64,000 bases of DNA from contig JAJLRJ010000002.1 in the NCBI GenBank assembly GCA_024195265.1, positions 15,991,764 through 16,055,763 of the forward strand. The letters run 5' to 3'. The translations under genes were made by a program, and so were the position numbers. Below, in pieces: positions 1-11,430 of this stretch. This stretch comes from Dendrophyllia cribrosa (Eukaryota > Cnidaria > Anthozoa > Scleractinia > Dendrophylliidae). The notes under the pieces were generated by a model. The model searched no databases and was not told the origin of the DNA. It was given only the letters and a program-made list of their open reading frames with translations. How positions within the stretch are numbered: position 1 is the first letter of the stretch; each line of letters begins with the position of its first letter.

Positions 1-1390
1 CACTTTCAACTCAATAATCACCATATTGAAATATTCATCGACCTCGCCAAGTGCAAACACAATGTATTGAAATACTGAATAATGGTCAAGATTTTAACTT
101 GTTCGAAATCAATGTGAAAAATGACTTCGTTCTTCAAATTATAAAGATTAATAATTGTACCTTTGGAAACGTATCATAAAAATAGCAAATATCTCGCTAC
201 AACAGTTACTTTAATTGTGTTGCTTGTTCCTTCTAGTAAAGGAACGATTTTGTCAAATTACCGTCTAAAAACTTTGACTGTTTGTCTTTTGTGCTCAGTC
301 AGCAAGCAAATCAATATTGGATTTTCGTAATTCCTGCTATGAACGCCAGTTAAATTGCTTTCTCTTTTTTAATCCATTGGTAAGATTGTAGGGGAGGTTA
401 ACCCGCTGTTCAATGGGCAGTTTTTCCCGCTGTTCAATGGGCAGGTTTTCCCGCTGTTCAATGGGCAGGTTTTCCCGCTTCTCAGTGGGCAGCCCCTTCA
501 CATATTTATATCGTTGGCGCAAAACTGTCGCACAAATGACACGACAGCAATGTTTGTTTGAGCTTTACTAAGGGTGGAGTCAGGAAAAATGTACCCTGTC
601 GTCCTATTTCGGAACATGCTGTTTGCACTACATGTTGCGGTACCTGGACCTGTTCAATTTAGAGATAACAATAATAAAAATACTAGCAATTTTAAGAGCC
701 ACAAGCGATATATCGCTAACTATTCCATGGATACAGTTTGATTCATGCGTTCCAGCTTCTTTGGAGATCGGCTTGAATCGCTGATCGTGCGTTTGCAATA
801 TATATCGTTTCCTAATGATTCTAAAACTAAATACCTCGGAGAACATGGCGCACATTTTTGTTCAGCCTAGTTTTTATTTTCTTTGCTAATTTCCTCTTTT
901 CACAAAAAGCACTCAGTTACACGAGGCGGGAGTCTGATAATGATAAAACGGGCGAAATCAGGACAATGTTCCTCCCGCCAAAGCCGCCTCTTGGTTTCCG
1001 ACTCAAGACTGAAATCATCTAACTTCTCCTCGTGTTTTAAAACCTGGTAAAACACCGTTTTTCGTTTATTGAACATCACGAATAAAAAGTCGACACTGTC
1101 GTTTTTCTCATCTTATTCCTTTTTTTCTGTTCCAATGTAGTGTTGAATCGGTTCTGGCTAATTGCAGCAGATGCATAAATTATACACGTGACTCGGCCAA
1201 AGTTTTAAGGAAAATTAAAAAAAAGATGTTTTCTTCTCATGAAGATGTTTTATAATGTAGAAATTGAGCAGCCGTATGAAAAGCACTCTGACATTTCTTT
1301 TCTGTTTTGAGCAAAATGTGTTTAGAATCCCCTCATCAGCTGTGAAAATTGATAAGTTGTGTTGTTTTGTTGTGTGCGATTATACCTGAC
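1..1390. other. Intergenic DNA, no gene seen
   Basis: AT-rich sequence with no recognisable exon, RNA gene or long open frame on either strand. It holds only the 24-bp repeat near 400-490. Confidence 0.6.
396..491. repeat. 24-bp tandem repeat, four units
   Basis: Four head-to-tail 24-bp units share the core CCCGCTGTTCAATGGGCA; the last unit has diverged. On the minus strand the array reads as a repeated LPIEQREN peptide in a 61-codon frame. I see no other coding evidence and treat it as a minisatellite. Confidence 0.85.
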
Positions 1391-1393
1391 TTA

Positions 1394-1890
1394 GGCCCCG
1401 ACCACAACTAATGCGTTTTCAAAAAAAATCCGTTTTCATCTCGAAGAAAACGAAGCAAAATATTTTCGCCCACACTAACGTTTTCGCATCGTTTTCACCT
1501 GTCCACACTAAAACGGTCGAAAACGATGAAAACGACTGGGACCGGGGATTGCGCATGTGTTAAAGGTGATAGATGCTCCGATTTGGACTGGAACCGATGG
1601 CATGTGACGCTCTTTACGTCATCGTTTTCAAAAGTCTCCGTTTTCACCTGTCCACACTAGAGGCATGTGACGCTTTTTACGTCACCGTTTTCAAAAGTCT
1701 CCGTTTTCACTTGTCCACATTAGAAACGAAGCGTTTTCAAAACGATGTGTTTTCAAAAGTTTTTTTTGAAACCGTTTTCGAAAGTCTCCGTTTTCATCAG
1801 CGCTTTCGGGCGTTTTAGTGTGGACGATAGGCGAAAACACATCAAAACGTATGCGTTTTCAAACGAAAACGCATTAGTGTGGTCGGGGCC
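1394..1890. mobile_element. MITE, PIF/Harbinger-like (TTA target duplication)
   Basis: The terminal inverted repeats begin GGCCCCGACCACA and extend through CTAATGCGTTTTC. The element is flanked by TTA on both sides. The interior is built from many diverged copies of a CGTTTTC-containing motif (AAGTCTCCGTTTTCAC and similar). Terminal GGCCC plus a three-base TWA duplication fits non-autonomous PIF/Harbinger elements; the superfamily is inferred. Confidence 0.8.
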
Positions 1891-2407
1891 TTAAGAAGCC
1901 ATATCGAAACGAAAGCCAGTGTAAAAATTATTTTCATAACGTACAAAATGTATCTAATACAAAACCTAACACTACAATGCAATTCAGATTTAATTTTGTC
2001 CTTCAACCATTTGATCAATGTTTTCTTTAATTTCCGGCCTTACAAAAAGCAAATTGTATATGACATAAGTTGAAATCTCATTTTTAATTAGCAAGAACAA
2101 TTGCAAGTGATATTCCAAGACTGATACTTCTCGAGCACTAATTGAAGGTTTAACAATAAAAAAGGACATTTATAGCCCTACCTTTAAGCCAGCAAACTAC
2201 ATTAGGCTGTTAACAGTTCGCGAATTAACTTGACAATGTCCAAAGCTGTTATCAGAGGGATAATATAGAGCTTTAAATCGTTCTCATAATGAATCAAATT
2301 CTGTAAACATTTATTGGCAGTTCCCACGGAGCGAGACATCGATTCTCTCACCACAAACACCACAGCTTTCTACACTACTGACACCACGCTCTGTTACATA
2401 ATTAATG

Positions 2408-2655
2408 TTTCTTATTTCCATTTTATTTTTGTGGGGGAGGGGGGGGGGGGGCAATTTTTCTGAGCATGATTTTTTTCCGTCTTGAGGTTTGTGCAAGAAT
2501 TTTTTTCGGGATTGTTCGATACTTTTTTTCTTTGGCTCAGTGTGCATGATTTTTTTCCTCTACTTTTGCTGTGCAGGGATCAGTTTTTTTTTTTGGTATT
2601 TGCCCAACCCCCCCCCCCCCCCCCCACCCCCCTCAAAAATTAAATGGTCCATCCC
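2408..2655. mobile_element. Degraded MITE beside the left end of the 6.7 kb element
   Basis: The right end reads AATGGTCCATCCC followed by TTA and matches the end of the intact copy at 29964-30137. The left end is eroded, but CCATTTTATTTTTGTGGGGG still mirrors the right side. The interior has long G and C runs and TTTTTTT-rich segments shared with the other copy. It abuts the first base of the large inverted-repeat element, which may hide that element's true target duplication. Confidence 0.55.
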
Positions 2656-2658
2656 TTA

Positions 2659-2955
2659 GTATGTACCAAACCAGCGGATAGTATTTTTCGCAGGCTCTGA
2701 TTGGCTACTTAACTCGGAACAGTGTTTGTTATTCCCCTCCAGTCATTGTTCATGCTCTTGATTTCGCGCGCGAGTTTTTTTCCCATTTGTCAGATATATT
2801 AAGTAACTATTTTAGGCTGGCATGGCTTTTCACTGTAGTCTGGTTGCTTAGTGCCCTGATCTATACAGAGTGGACAAAAGCACCAAACTTGGCACGAGTG
2901 TAGTTTTAAGTATGACATTCAATATTGGAGGCGGTGCCCAGATGTATCTCTCCAG
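2659..2955. repeat. Left terminal inverted repeat, with an insertion
   Basis: Inverted partner of 9258-9397. The outer 16 bases and the inner segment from GTAGTCTGGTTGCTTAG to CCCAGATGTA match the right copy. The stretch of about 2675-2838 has no counterpart there and looks like a later insertion. Confidence 0.75.
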
Positions 2956-3522
2956 GGGTTCGAGTTAAAGGGGAATTAAATTTTGAAATTTTCACGAATT
3001 GGGCTCCCTGTAGTTTGATTTTAAAAACGTCTTTCTCGTGACTATTTACGAGTGGTGTAAGCAGAAACAAGCTGTTTTATACTAGTTGAACATTGATCGG
3101 CTCAAGGGAGTAGATAAATACGCTTTAACTAGTGAAATTGCAAAGTTTGCTTCTTACTCGACTCCAGGCTCCACTCGTCCATTTTTTTCAAAATTTTGAG
3201 TTCTGTATCTTTTTATGGGAAGAACAAAGTTAATAAAAAAAAAGATATTAAAAAACACTCATATATGTTAATCAGGCTTTTATTTCATATTTGCACGATA
3301 CTCTTCGTTTTTATCCATATTTGACCTTCGCTTGCTATGAAACATGCAGTCCAATCTTTCACCTCGTTACTGGAGGCGACTCGATTTTTGTCCGTAATTT
3401 CTAATCTTGACAATCTGCCCACATTGGAGCATGGAAGACAGTAAACGTACGAACCAACACAGTATCCACACTAAATCCACACTAAATCCACTAAATACAC
3501 ACTAAAGGTCATACCCTACTGT

Positions 3523-6500
3523 CTACGATCGATTGCATGTGCATTTGCAAAGCGGAGTGCAACTGAGGTTTGCCTTTGCACATTTACACCTAGTACACTG
3601 CTGCTTGCACGAACACTTGAGCAGCTCCTGACAAGACTTTGAGACCTCCGGTACGGTAAGCCATAGGGGCGTCCATGTGTCAGCACTCCTGGTCCAACCA
3701 AAGTCACCGGGCGAGGGGATCTCCTGGACAGATGAGTCACTAGTGGTCCAGATGCCTGCCTGTAAAATGGCTCTTCTAACATGGTGCAACAGGGCATTCT
3801 AAAGGAAGTAAATATCCAAACGTTACATTTCTGTTAGTATAAAAATAAATCGAATTGATATGATTAGATTAGATACCTTTGTCGGCGGAAGATTATCGAT
3901 TGATCCGCTAGTACGCCGACAGAAAAGATCCATCCTTGCATCGTTTATATTGGTGCGGGGACTGGTCTTGTCATACATCACGATGATGAAACGCTCTAGA
4001 GTGCGGAAGTGGATGGAATTTTCTGTGAGTTGCTGGAAGGGGTTGGTCGCGAGGAACTCAAGAGTAGGCGTCACTCTATTGCTGCACAGCGTCCAGGCGT
4101 CCCATGCTGTCCGCGTTGCTTTTCCGTAGAATCCCGACGTCGTATCGCACCCGGTTAAAGCGTGGAATACAGGGAGGGAATGGGATTTGGAGACACCTAG
4201 GGACGCAGAGATTGCATTGACGCAGAGAAAACGAAAGTTCCTGCCCATCCCGAACGCAACCCAGACCTCGGCTTCTGGGTTGACCGCTAGGAAGTCGGCC
4301 ATCTTTCAAACTAGTATCGCCATTACGTCTGTGTCAACTGTGCGAACCAGTGCTTTGTCAATAGTCAGCAAAGCGTGGAAGAGATGAACGATCATTCTCG
4401 TGTCTGCTTCCCCGTGGTTGCAGCTGACCATAGGCTGCCCTGTCCCTCCTGAAACCACGGCTTGTCCTGCCAACATAAAGAGTAAAACATGTTTAAGTAT
4501 TACTGTATTCAGAAAAGAGATGCTGCACTGGTGCGGGAATCAGTTGTACCTGACATCTGCACTGAGGCCAGTTCGAAACAACCGCCATACATTTGCGTGG
4601 AAGTTTTACTTCCTCGACAAGGGAAGTTTTTATTTCGCTAAGCATTGATTACCTGATGTTATGTAGATACTTTTGTCGGCGGGAAACTTGAAGTTGGCTA
4701 CTTTAGATGTCAAAAATTGGAACAACTCTTTCTTGTTTGCGGCATCCCTGAGGAACTACATCCATTGCAAAGGTACTTTTGCCTGCCCAGATACCTTTCT
4801 CCGATTTCCCGTCCCTCGTTTTTCCCTCGTAGACTCTTTCAAACTGCCAGGCACGTAGGCATCCCAAACGACATCTATTCGCTTGGTATACTGCAGCTGA
4901 CTCAGTAGATGCGGTATGAAAACCTTGTCTGCGTACTCGTCAAACGTGACAGCACCTGTGGTGGGAAGACAGTGGACTATCACAGCGCCATCGAGGATTC
5001 TGCAGCCGACATGTCTGGGTGGTTCAGGCTGTTGAACGTCTGGGAAACATTGTAGAAGATCTGACTTCGCTATTGGAAGACGCAACTTGCCAAACTCGGA
5101 CAAAGACGGGGGGAAAGACTGCACTTCGTGCGAGAAGAACTCCGCTAGGTCACTCTCTCTGTTCTGCATCGCGATATATAGCTGTGAGAAGAGGGCAACA
5201 TTGTTCTGTAAGACGGAGATTGTCTTTTGCTGCTTGGACGTGGACTTCTGATGCGGCTTCTTGAAAAGAGCTAAGTTGTTTTTCTTGATTGGATCGTTAA
5301 TCGACTTTGTTCGGTTAATGACTACTTGCTTCCGATACTCCTCGTACTGCCGTTTACCGAGATCTTGAAAAGACCGCACCGTTTCAGCAACCGAGACATC
5401 CATGCAGTCTCTGCTATCCAACACTACTAGCTCAGGAAAGTCGTCCATAACAGGGTTGCCCATGCTACGTATCACGTCGACAAGGTTGCGCACCTGGCGA
5501 TGAAAAAGACGCTGAGATGCCTTTCCTGTTTCATGGTTTGGCGAGTTCTTGGGCGCATCGTCCGGATCATCGTCTGCCAAGTACATGTACTCGCTATTAA
5601 ACCGAGCAATGATCCGGGCTGCTTCGGGACCATAGAGCATCCATCTCCTGTTGATCAATCAATAGGTGATATTAAACTTAAGACAAAGGATCGAAAGCTT
5701 TAACAATTGTTTTACAGGTTACAAAATATTGCCCCCGCCAGCATGTTTACAGCATATTTTTTGTTATCGTTGAAACAAGACAAAAACTAATACACGTTCA
5801 TACCTGAATGCAACCGGATTCTCCGTTAGTCCAATAGCACCACCCACGGACTTGACACTCTTGTTTTCTTGTTCGTGTGCTTGGTCTATTGGAATTGATG
5901 AAAACGTTTTATTCGTCTTGGACAGCACCCAGTGTTTCTCGATCACAAACTCTCTTGACTGCTTCAGGAACAGACTTCATGTCCCCCAGGTGGATCGGAA
6001 CCCAGCGCGCATAATTCATGTGATCGAGGGTGAAGAAGAGTGGGATAAGTTCTTCCAATACCTCCACGAAGAGGGGGAAGTTCTTCTCTCTGTGTGCACG
6101 GACGAATATCAGGATGAGGGTCTCATACGTTAGTACCACATCCCAGAACAGGAAGGTCGGATTTCTGTTGCGCAGTTGAGTCTCCCATGCATCCATGGAA
6201 AGCTGACTGTCAGCGCCGTCTACAGCACGCTTATACGCTTCCTGCTTTAGCTGGTGCAGGGCCAATAGGGTCACTTGATGTGCATGCCTATGGATGTATT
6301 TTAGTTTAGATTAGAATCGTATGATATCTCTTTTGTGTCGATTAGGAGGACGAGATATCATACGATTCAAGACAATTCAAAGCTTCAGGAGGTAGATTCC
6401 GCCGAAAACAGCATATCGCCATTTTTTCGTGCTATTTTCGTAGCGGAATCTACCTCCTAAAGCTTTGAACAATCCTATAATATTGCGTATCTGCACTGCG

Positions 6501-8777
6501 TATTCAGAAGTATTGTGCAAACGTCATCATTAAGAAAAAGTCGCCGAATTCTACTTTGAAAAATTAATATAATCCTCAGTGAGAACTGTTAAAAACAACC
6601 GCAACAACAATGAAAAAGCCAATCCTACTAACCTTGTTCGAGTAAGGTGTGATGCCTTCAGAAATGAATCTGCGACGCCAGACGACGCAATCTCGGCCTC
6701 CACTAAAATAATGCTGCAGTCCAGCCAGATGATTCCAGAAAATCCCCTAACGTATTCCACAGGCCCATCTCTAAATGTAATCCCCCAAACATAACGACGT
6801 ACTTGTCTTCCCCATGGGTCTCTGGCCATTTCCATTGGATCATCTTAGCTAGGACAAACAAGGGTTGGTCGAGGGCTATTACAGGAATCTGAGTGGGGTT
6901 GAGATAGTTAATTGCCTTCTTCAGCACATCCATCCCGTGCTTGATCATTGCAGCAGTCGCGGCCTTCTCGTAAAAGAGGGGTAGAAGGGCGGATATCGCA
7001 GGTGGATCTCTTGTGATTGGCTGATCAGCTGAGTGAAATGCCGACCAGCTGATTTTATCTTCTGAGTTCAGATTTTCTTTGTCGATCAGTTCCGAGGAAT
7101 GTTCCATCCATTTCTTTTCTTTGGCGATACCATCTTTTAGTGACGTGTTGCTTCCTTCGCTTAGCTGGGCGCTGGCACTGTCGTGGTTGTCGTATTAAGC
7201 TCTGTAGGAGGGACAACAGCATAACTTTCTGGAGGACAATGTGAAGCAGATCCAGCAGGAGGGGGAATGGTTATCGGCGGTCGACTCTCGCCAGGATTGT
7301 TTTCAGTCGCAAACTGGAAAATGCTGATTCCAGTACCATGGAACGAGGATGTAGCAGTTGTAGAACTTGTGTTGTGATCAATGTTATCGAGTGCACCCAC
7401 AGAGAAGATGCCTTTTTTAAGACAGGGAGGAGCAACACATCCGTCAGACTCGAAACGCTGGGACGTAGCTGTGGCTAGCCATTCCTGAATTTCCATAACT
7501 CTGTCATACGAGATGGAGAGACCCAGCTGATTGAGTTTGGAAATCAGTGTTTTGCATCTCGTTAAGGAATGGAGGCTGAAACCAATGTAAAGCGGTAATG
7601 GCGGCTCACGTGCTAGGGCGTGTCGCTCGAAACTGTATGATCGTTTCTTAGAGTTAAACAAAATCGTCTGACATATAGTTAAACAAGGCTGTGACTCGGG
7701 TCCTTGCTCTTTGAGATTTACACCAGTCAGAATCATAGAAATCAAGGTCTTGAGACTGGCGGGGACTGATTTTTCTTGACATTCGGGTGTGAATGCACCG
7801 GAGAAAGAAAATCCTGTGTGCGAGAACATGTCTTGACGGACGATCTTTGCTGCTTTCGCTAAAGCTAAAGTATCATCAGAAAAGTCTCTTTCCTTTAATA
7901 CATCTTTTAATATGCCTTTAAGACCGGCATGAAATGCAATGATTGTGTTCTTTCCATCGTTCTGTTCCTGGGCCTCGGGAAATTCCTCGAGTAATCGATT
8001 TTTCAACCTAAATCGGTTAATTGACTTCTGTATACCTAACTCTTTCAGGCGACGTTCAAACAGGCTGTGAAGTTCGGACAAGACGAAGAAATAGGTGCTG
8101 TTTTCTACCGCGTCTGTGATATACTCTTTTAGCTCTACAAATGCTCTCGTCTCATTTATTCTCTCGTCCTCTTCCGCTTCCCACACACCTCTACTTTACT
8201 CTTTTCTCTCTTCTGACCGCCCCTTGTTCCTCAGCTCTGTCAGACATTTCATATGGTACAACGCATCGATTGCGACCAAGTCACCAGCAGCCATTCTGGC
8301 AGTCAGATCAAATTCATGCAACTTGGTGGCAATTCGTCTTATATTCCTGTCGGCTTCGTGTGTCGAAAACCTATGCAACACTCCTCCGGGCTTATCACAG
8401 ATGATACACTTTTCATCGTCAGGAGATCGTCGGGTTCTTTTGTTAACTTCAGGAGTAGGTAGCACTGGCTCTGTTTTCTCTGCATTTTCCCGTTTATTTG
8501 CTCTCTCTTCTGCTCTTTTGAGCTTTGAGGTGCTAAACTTAAGACGGCAAGTCTGGTGCCATTTTGCGTTATTTTCTTCTAGAGTACGTGATGAGACATT
8601 GTCGATATCGAACTGAATTTCGACCGGCAGGCAATCCAAATCTTTGAATGCCACTATGTTGTTCAAGAAGGTCGTATAGACATTTGGGTCGAATGTTGAA
8701 GGGGAATTTTGCGGACATCTTAAACTTTCTTTTGTCTGCTGCTGGCAAATAATGCACGATTCCCAATTCAAATTCAT
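3523..8777 (-). pseudogene. Broken five-exon gene of an uncharacterised C2HC/XPG-like family
   Basis: Exons on the minus strand are 8777-6633, 6287-5804, 5647-4653, 4466-3877 and 3798-3523. All four introns have GT-AG ends and keep the deduced frame. From the N terminus the product has two C-x2-C...H-x2-C modules (CIIC...WHQTC; CIIC...YHMKC). A long middle region contains SFHGTGISIFQF and DSFLKASHLTRTR. Next comes a block with HGEADTRM, RTVDTDV and LTGCDTTSGFYGK, the order seen in XPG/FEN1 nucleases, and then a Cys-rich tail (CSCKQQC..CKCAKANLSC). Breaks are TAA at 8196-8198, frameshifts near 7165, 6712 and 5955, TAG at 4756-4758 and TGA at 4306-4308. From memory, similar proteins are common and unnamed in cnidarian and other invertebrate genomes. 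The nuclease assignment is inference; that this copy is dead is clear. Confidence 0.8.
6288..6632. repeat. Nested inverted repeats inside the first intron of the broken gene
   Basis: Two palindromes occur here. GAATCGTATGATATCTC pairs with GAGATATCATACGATTC (about 6325-6365). AGGAGGTAGATTCCG pairs with CGGAATCTACCTCCT (about 6388-6460), flanked by AAGCTT-containing arms. They resemble the hairpin MITEs of the rest of the window. Confidence 0.6.
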
Positions 8778-9257
8778 TTTAGCCTAGAATCGTATTTAGA
8801 ACACCTCTGAAAATAAACGAAGGAAACAATCGTTATTCGCTGCAAATTGAGCCAAAAAAGAGCTTTACAACAGCACATATCGAACTGTTAACTCTTTAAG
8901 GCTATGTTTTAACTCAGAAAAATCCAAATTTGATAATATTGTGTTCAAAATCAACAATTTTCTTTTGTACTTACATTGCATGTAGCGAATGACTGATCGG
9001 CGCCATGTTGGATGACCGCTTGGAGACTGGGTACAAGACTTTAACTTTCTTATTTTTTATTTCGCTTTATTTTATTGAATTTCAGTTTTCTTTTCAGGAA
9101 TTCAACAAAGAACACTTAGTTTTATCTACCCTTAAAGATTTTCTATTGATTTTATGGAATAGAAGCCAGAGAAAAAGGTTTTTCTTAGTTCCCACCACAG
9201 GGAACCCATCACCGATGATTTTAAAAACTTTAATGCTCTGCTATCCGTCACTGTGAA

Positions 9258-9397
9258 GAGGTACATCTGGGCACCGCCTCCAATATTGATTACCATGCCC
9301 TAGACTACCTTTATACCAAGTTTAGTGCTTTTGTCCACTCTGTATAGATCGAGCCATTTTTTGCGCTAAGCGACCCGACTACTGGTTTGGTATATAC
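9258..9397. repeat. Right terminal inverted repeat
   Basis: Uninterrupted copy of the terminal repeat. Read on the minus strand it matches 2659-2674 and 2839-2955 with scattered mismatches. Confidence 0.75.
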
Positions 9398-10731
9398 GAA
9401 AACAATTTTTCACCTCAGCGGCGGTGAAGCCGTGAGTGGCAGATATTTACCTCGCCACCGGCACTCAGTTTACATCTACTTCGGTGAATAACTGATCCAT
9501 GTAATTATCCAAAAAGTTACTGCAAGTGCAAGAAGACATCATTGAAATCTCTCTGCAATTTTTGTTTTTCGTCCTATGCGCCTTTTTCTCTTCATAGTTA
9601 TTTAAAAGAAGAGCATTAAAACCTAGCTGATAAATTATACGAAAATTGCTCGTTGCGTGCCGTTTCTTTTTATAACTTGTGTGTTCTTTCCCTTGTTCAT
9701 CACAACAAGTTCTTTCAAGCAAAATGTTGCATTGTGGGTGTTGCGGACAAACATATGGTGGGAATACACTACCAGAGTACCACCTAGCTTCTCAGATTAT
9801 TCTAGCCTCAATTTAACTATACGAGCTGCTAACCCTAACCTTAACTGAAAGCTAACCAGTTAATCCGTTATATAATTCTCAATAAGGTGTCCGAGGTGGT
9901 TTTGGTGGATGGAATCTAATGCTAACCAAATTCAGTCTGGCCTGCCATTTTGTTAGCGGAGAAGGTACTGGTGACGAAGTTGTTTTGTAAGCTTGATTCA
10001 CAACAACTGCTTTTCGTTTTCGAAACTTTCTTTGCTAGGAAATTCAAGATGTACTGGAAGAAATATGAAGACACCAGACATTCCAGGAAGCTTGCCATAC
10101 ACCGCCTCAAAAATTACATGTAAACGATCACCGTAAAATTACAGACAATCGTATGATGAAGAGAAAAATTATTTGCAGCTTGAAGCCCCTAAATCCAAAA
10201 TTCTTCAACTTTGATCACGTTTCTTATTAAGTTTGACTCTAAAAAGAAGTTTTGAAACCAAAACAGACGAACGATTTATAACCCTAAATTCACACTGAAG
10301 CTTTTAAATTTAACTCACGATGTTTGTCCACAATACCCATAATGCAACATTTTGCTTAAAAGGGCTTTTAAATCATTTCAGAGAACTCTCTGTTGAAAAG
10401 GTCTTAATTGCCCCAGATATATACTATGAGAAGTTCATTTTGCTTGGTTCAATAAACAAGTTCTTAGATTTCGACCGCTTTTATGAAGCAACTCCGCAAA
10501 GGAAAAGTTTTTTTTTTATGCCATCCCCTTTTCTTCCTTTTATTTTAAACGTATTAGCTATATAGCTGATAAGACGATTGATATCTGAAGACAGTTTATG
10601 ACCAAGAAACAACAAATAGCACATAATAAAGATAGAAATCAAACATATGATTATCATACCGCTTGTTGTTAAAGTGGCGAAAATCAACGTTTTAAAAAGC
10701 CATTTCCTCTAGCAGTCAATAGTGAGTCTAA
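9398..10731. other. Intergenic DNA with a solo MITE end
   Basis: No gene seen. Around 9838-9896, AACTGAAAGCTAACCAGTTA through CTCAATAAGGTGTCCGA matches the inverted end of the composite element at 31228-31728. It is a solo or truncated copy. Confidence 0.5.
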
Positions 10732-10837
10732 GGCCCGGTTCAAACTTGTCGAATCCAATGCAAATGAGCAAGAACAATAGATTTTGTTCATTTACATTAG
10801 ATTCGGCACATGTGAAGTTCGACGTTTGAACCGGGCC
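10732..10837. mobile_element. Short MITE, GGCCCGGTTC termini
   Basis: A 106-bp palindromic element: GGCCCGGTTCAAAC at the left and its complement at the right. TAA and TGA flank it (imperfect TWA duplication). Its core (CAAATGAGCAAGAACAATAG) recurs at about 46733-46785 in a synaptojanin intron. Confidence 0.75.
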
Positions 10838-11080
10838 TGAATTACATTTAAGGATGTTAATGGATTACAAATTGTAAAAATTGGGCCAATTTTTTCAAGT
10901 TCTTCTTTTGTGTCTTGGAAAACTCGCTAAAACTCTGATGATGATTTATCACTCTTCTAAAATTCACTTTCTCTTAGTGTTCTATAAGCATTTTGTGTAT
11001 AACAAAGTTACTTAGTTTTAATTTGGGGCAGTTTTGATTCCAAAACGTCAAAATGCCCATGACCTTGATCCTCTAATGCT

Positions 11081-11385
11081 GGTTCCCACTAGCGACGTAA
11101 TCGGAAGCGGAGTTGGAGTCGGAGTCGGAGTCGGAGTCGGAAGCGTAAGGAGCCTTACGTTCTAGGGTAAATTAAAAAACGAAGTCGCAATCGGAATCGG
11201 AAGCTCGACGGAATCGAAATCGGAAGGATTAGAAGGTTTCCTTTTTCCTCTGATTCTGCTTCTGCTTCCGTCGCTTATACTATCCGCTTACGGCCGTTTT
11301 GATTTCCACTATAGATCGTAACTTTCGTGCATTTCCGATTCCGCTTCTGATTCCGCTTCCGTCGCTTCCGTCGCTAGTGGGAGCC
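11081..11385. mobile_element. MITE with GGTTCCCACTAGCGACG ends and a GGAGTC array
   Basis: The left end GGTTCCCACTAGCGACG is matched by CGCTAGTGGGAGCC at the right. The left half contains a short GGAGTC(G) tandem run, and the right half its complement-like TTCCGCTTC run, so the element folds on itself. It ends about 45 bp from the 3' end of the neighbouring receptor gene. Confidence 0.7.
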
Positions 11386-11430
11386 ATCATACAACAATGC
11401 GTAAACACTGGCGTTCGTTCTTTTACTGTT

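Larger units (their letters stand above)
2659..9397. mobile_element. 6.7 kb element with long inverted repeats and an internal gene
   Basis: Both ends carry GTATRTACCAAACCAG in opposite orientation. They are followed by a shared inverted segment that includes CTATACAGAGTGGACAAAAG and GGAGGCGGTGCCCAGATGTA. The right repeat is about 140 bp (9258-9397). The left repeat is interrupted by roughly 150 bp between ACCAAACCAG and GTAGTCTGGTTGC. The only gene inside is the minus-strand five-exon pseudogene at 8777-3523. Long inverted repeats around one multi-exon gene are the layout of a cut-and-paste DNA transposon, yet I see no classical DDE transposase. I found no clear target-site duplication; the left flank is occupied by a MITE. 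An alternative is a gene caught between two copies of an inverted repeat. Confidence 0.65.

Noticed and set aside
1573..1818. 81-codon frame with repeated FKSLRFHLSTLE peptide
   Set aside because: It arises from the internal repeats of the MITE 1394-1890.
7110..7164. Intron between the second and third coding blocks of the broken gene
   Set aside because: The gap is only about 50 bp and the other frame reads straight through (LSEGSNTSLKDG...), so a frameshift explains it better than splicing.
8095..8616. 173-codon plus-strand frame
   Set aside because: Shadow of the minus-strand C2HC-coding exon; the peptide is Ser/Leu-rich with no recognisable motif.
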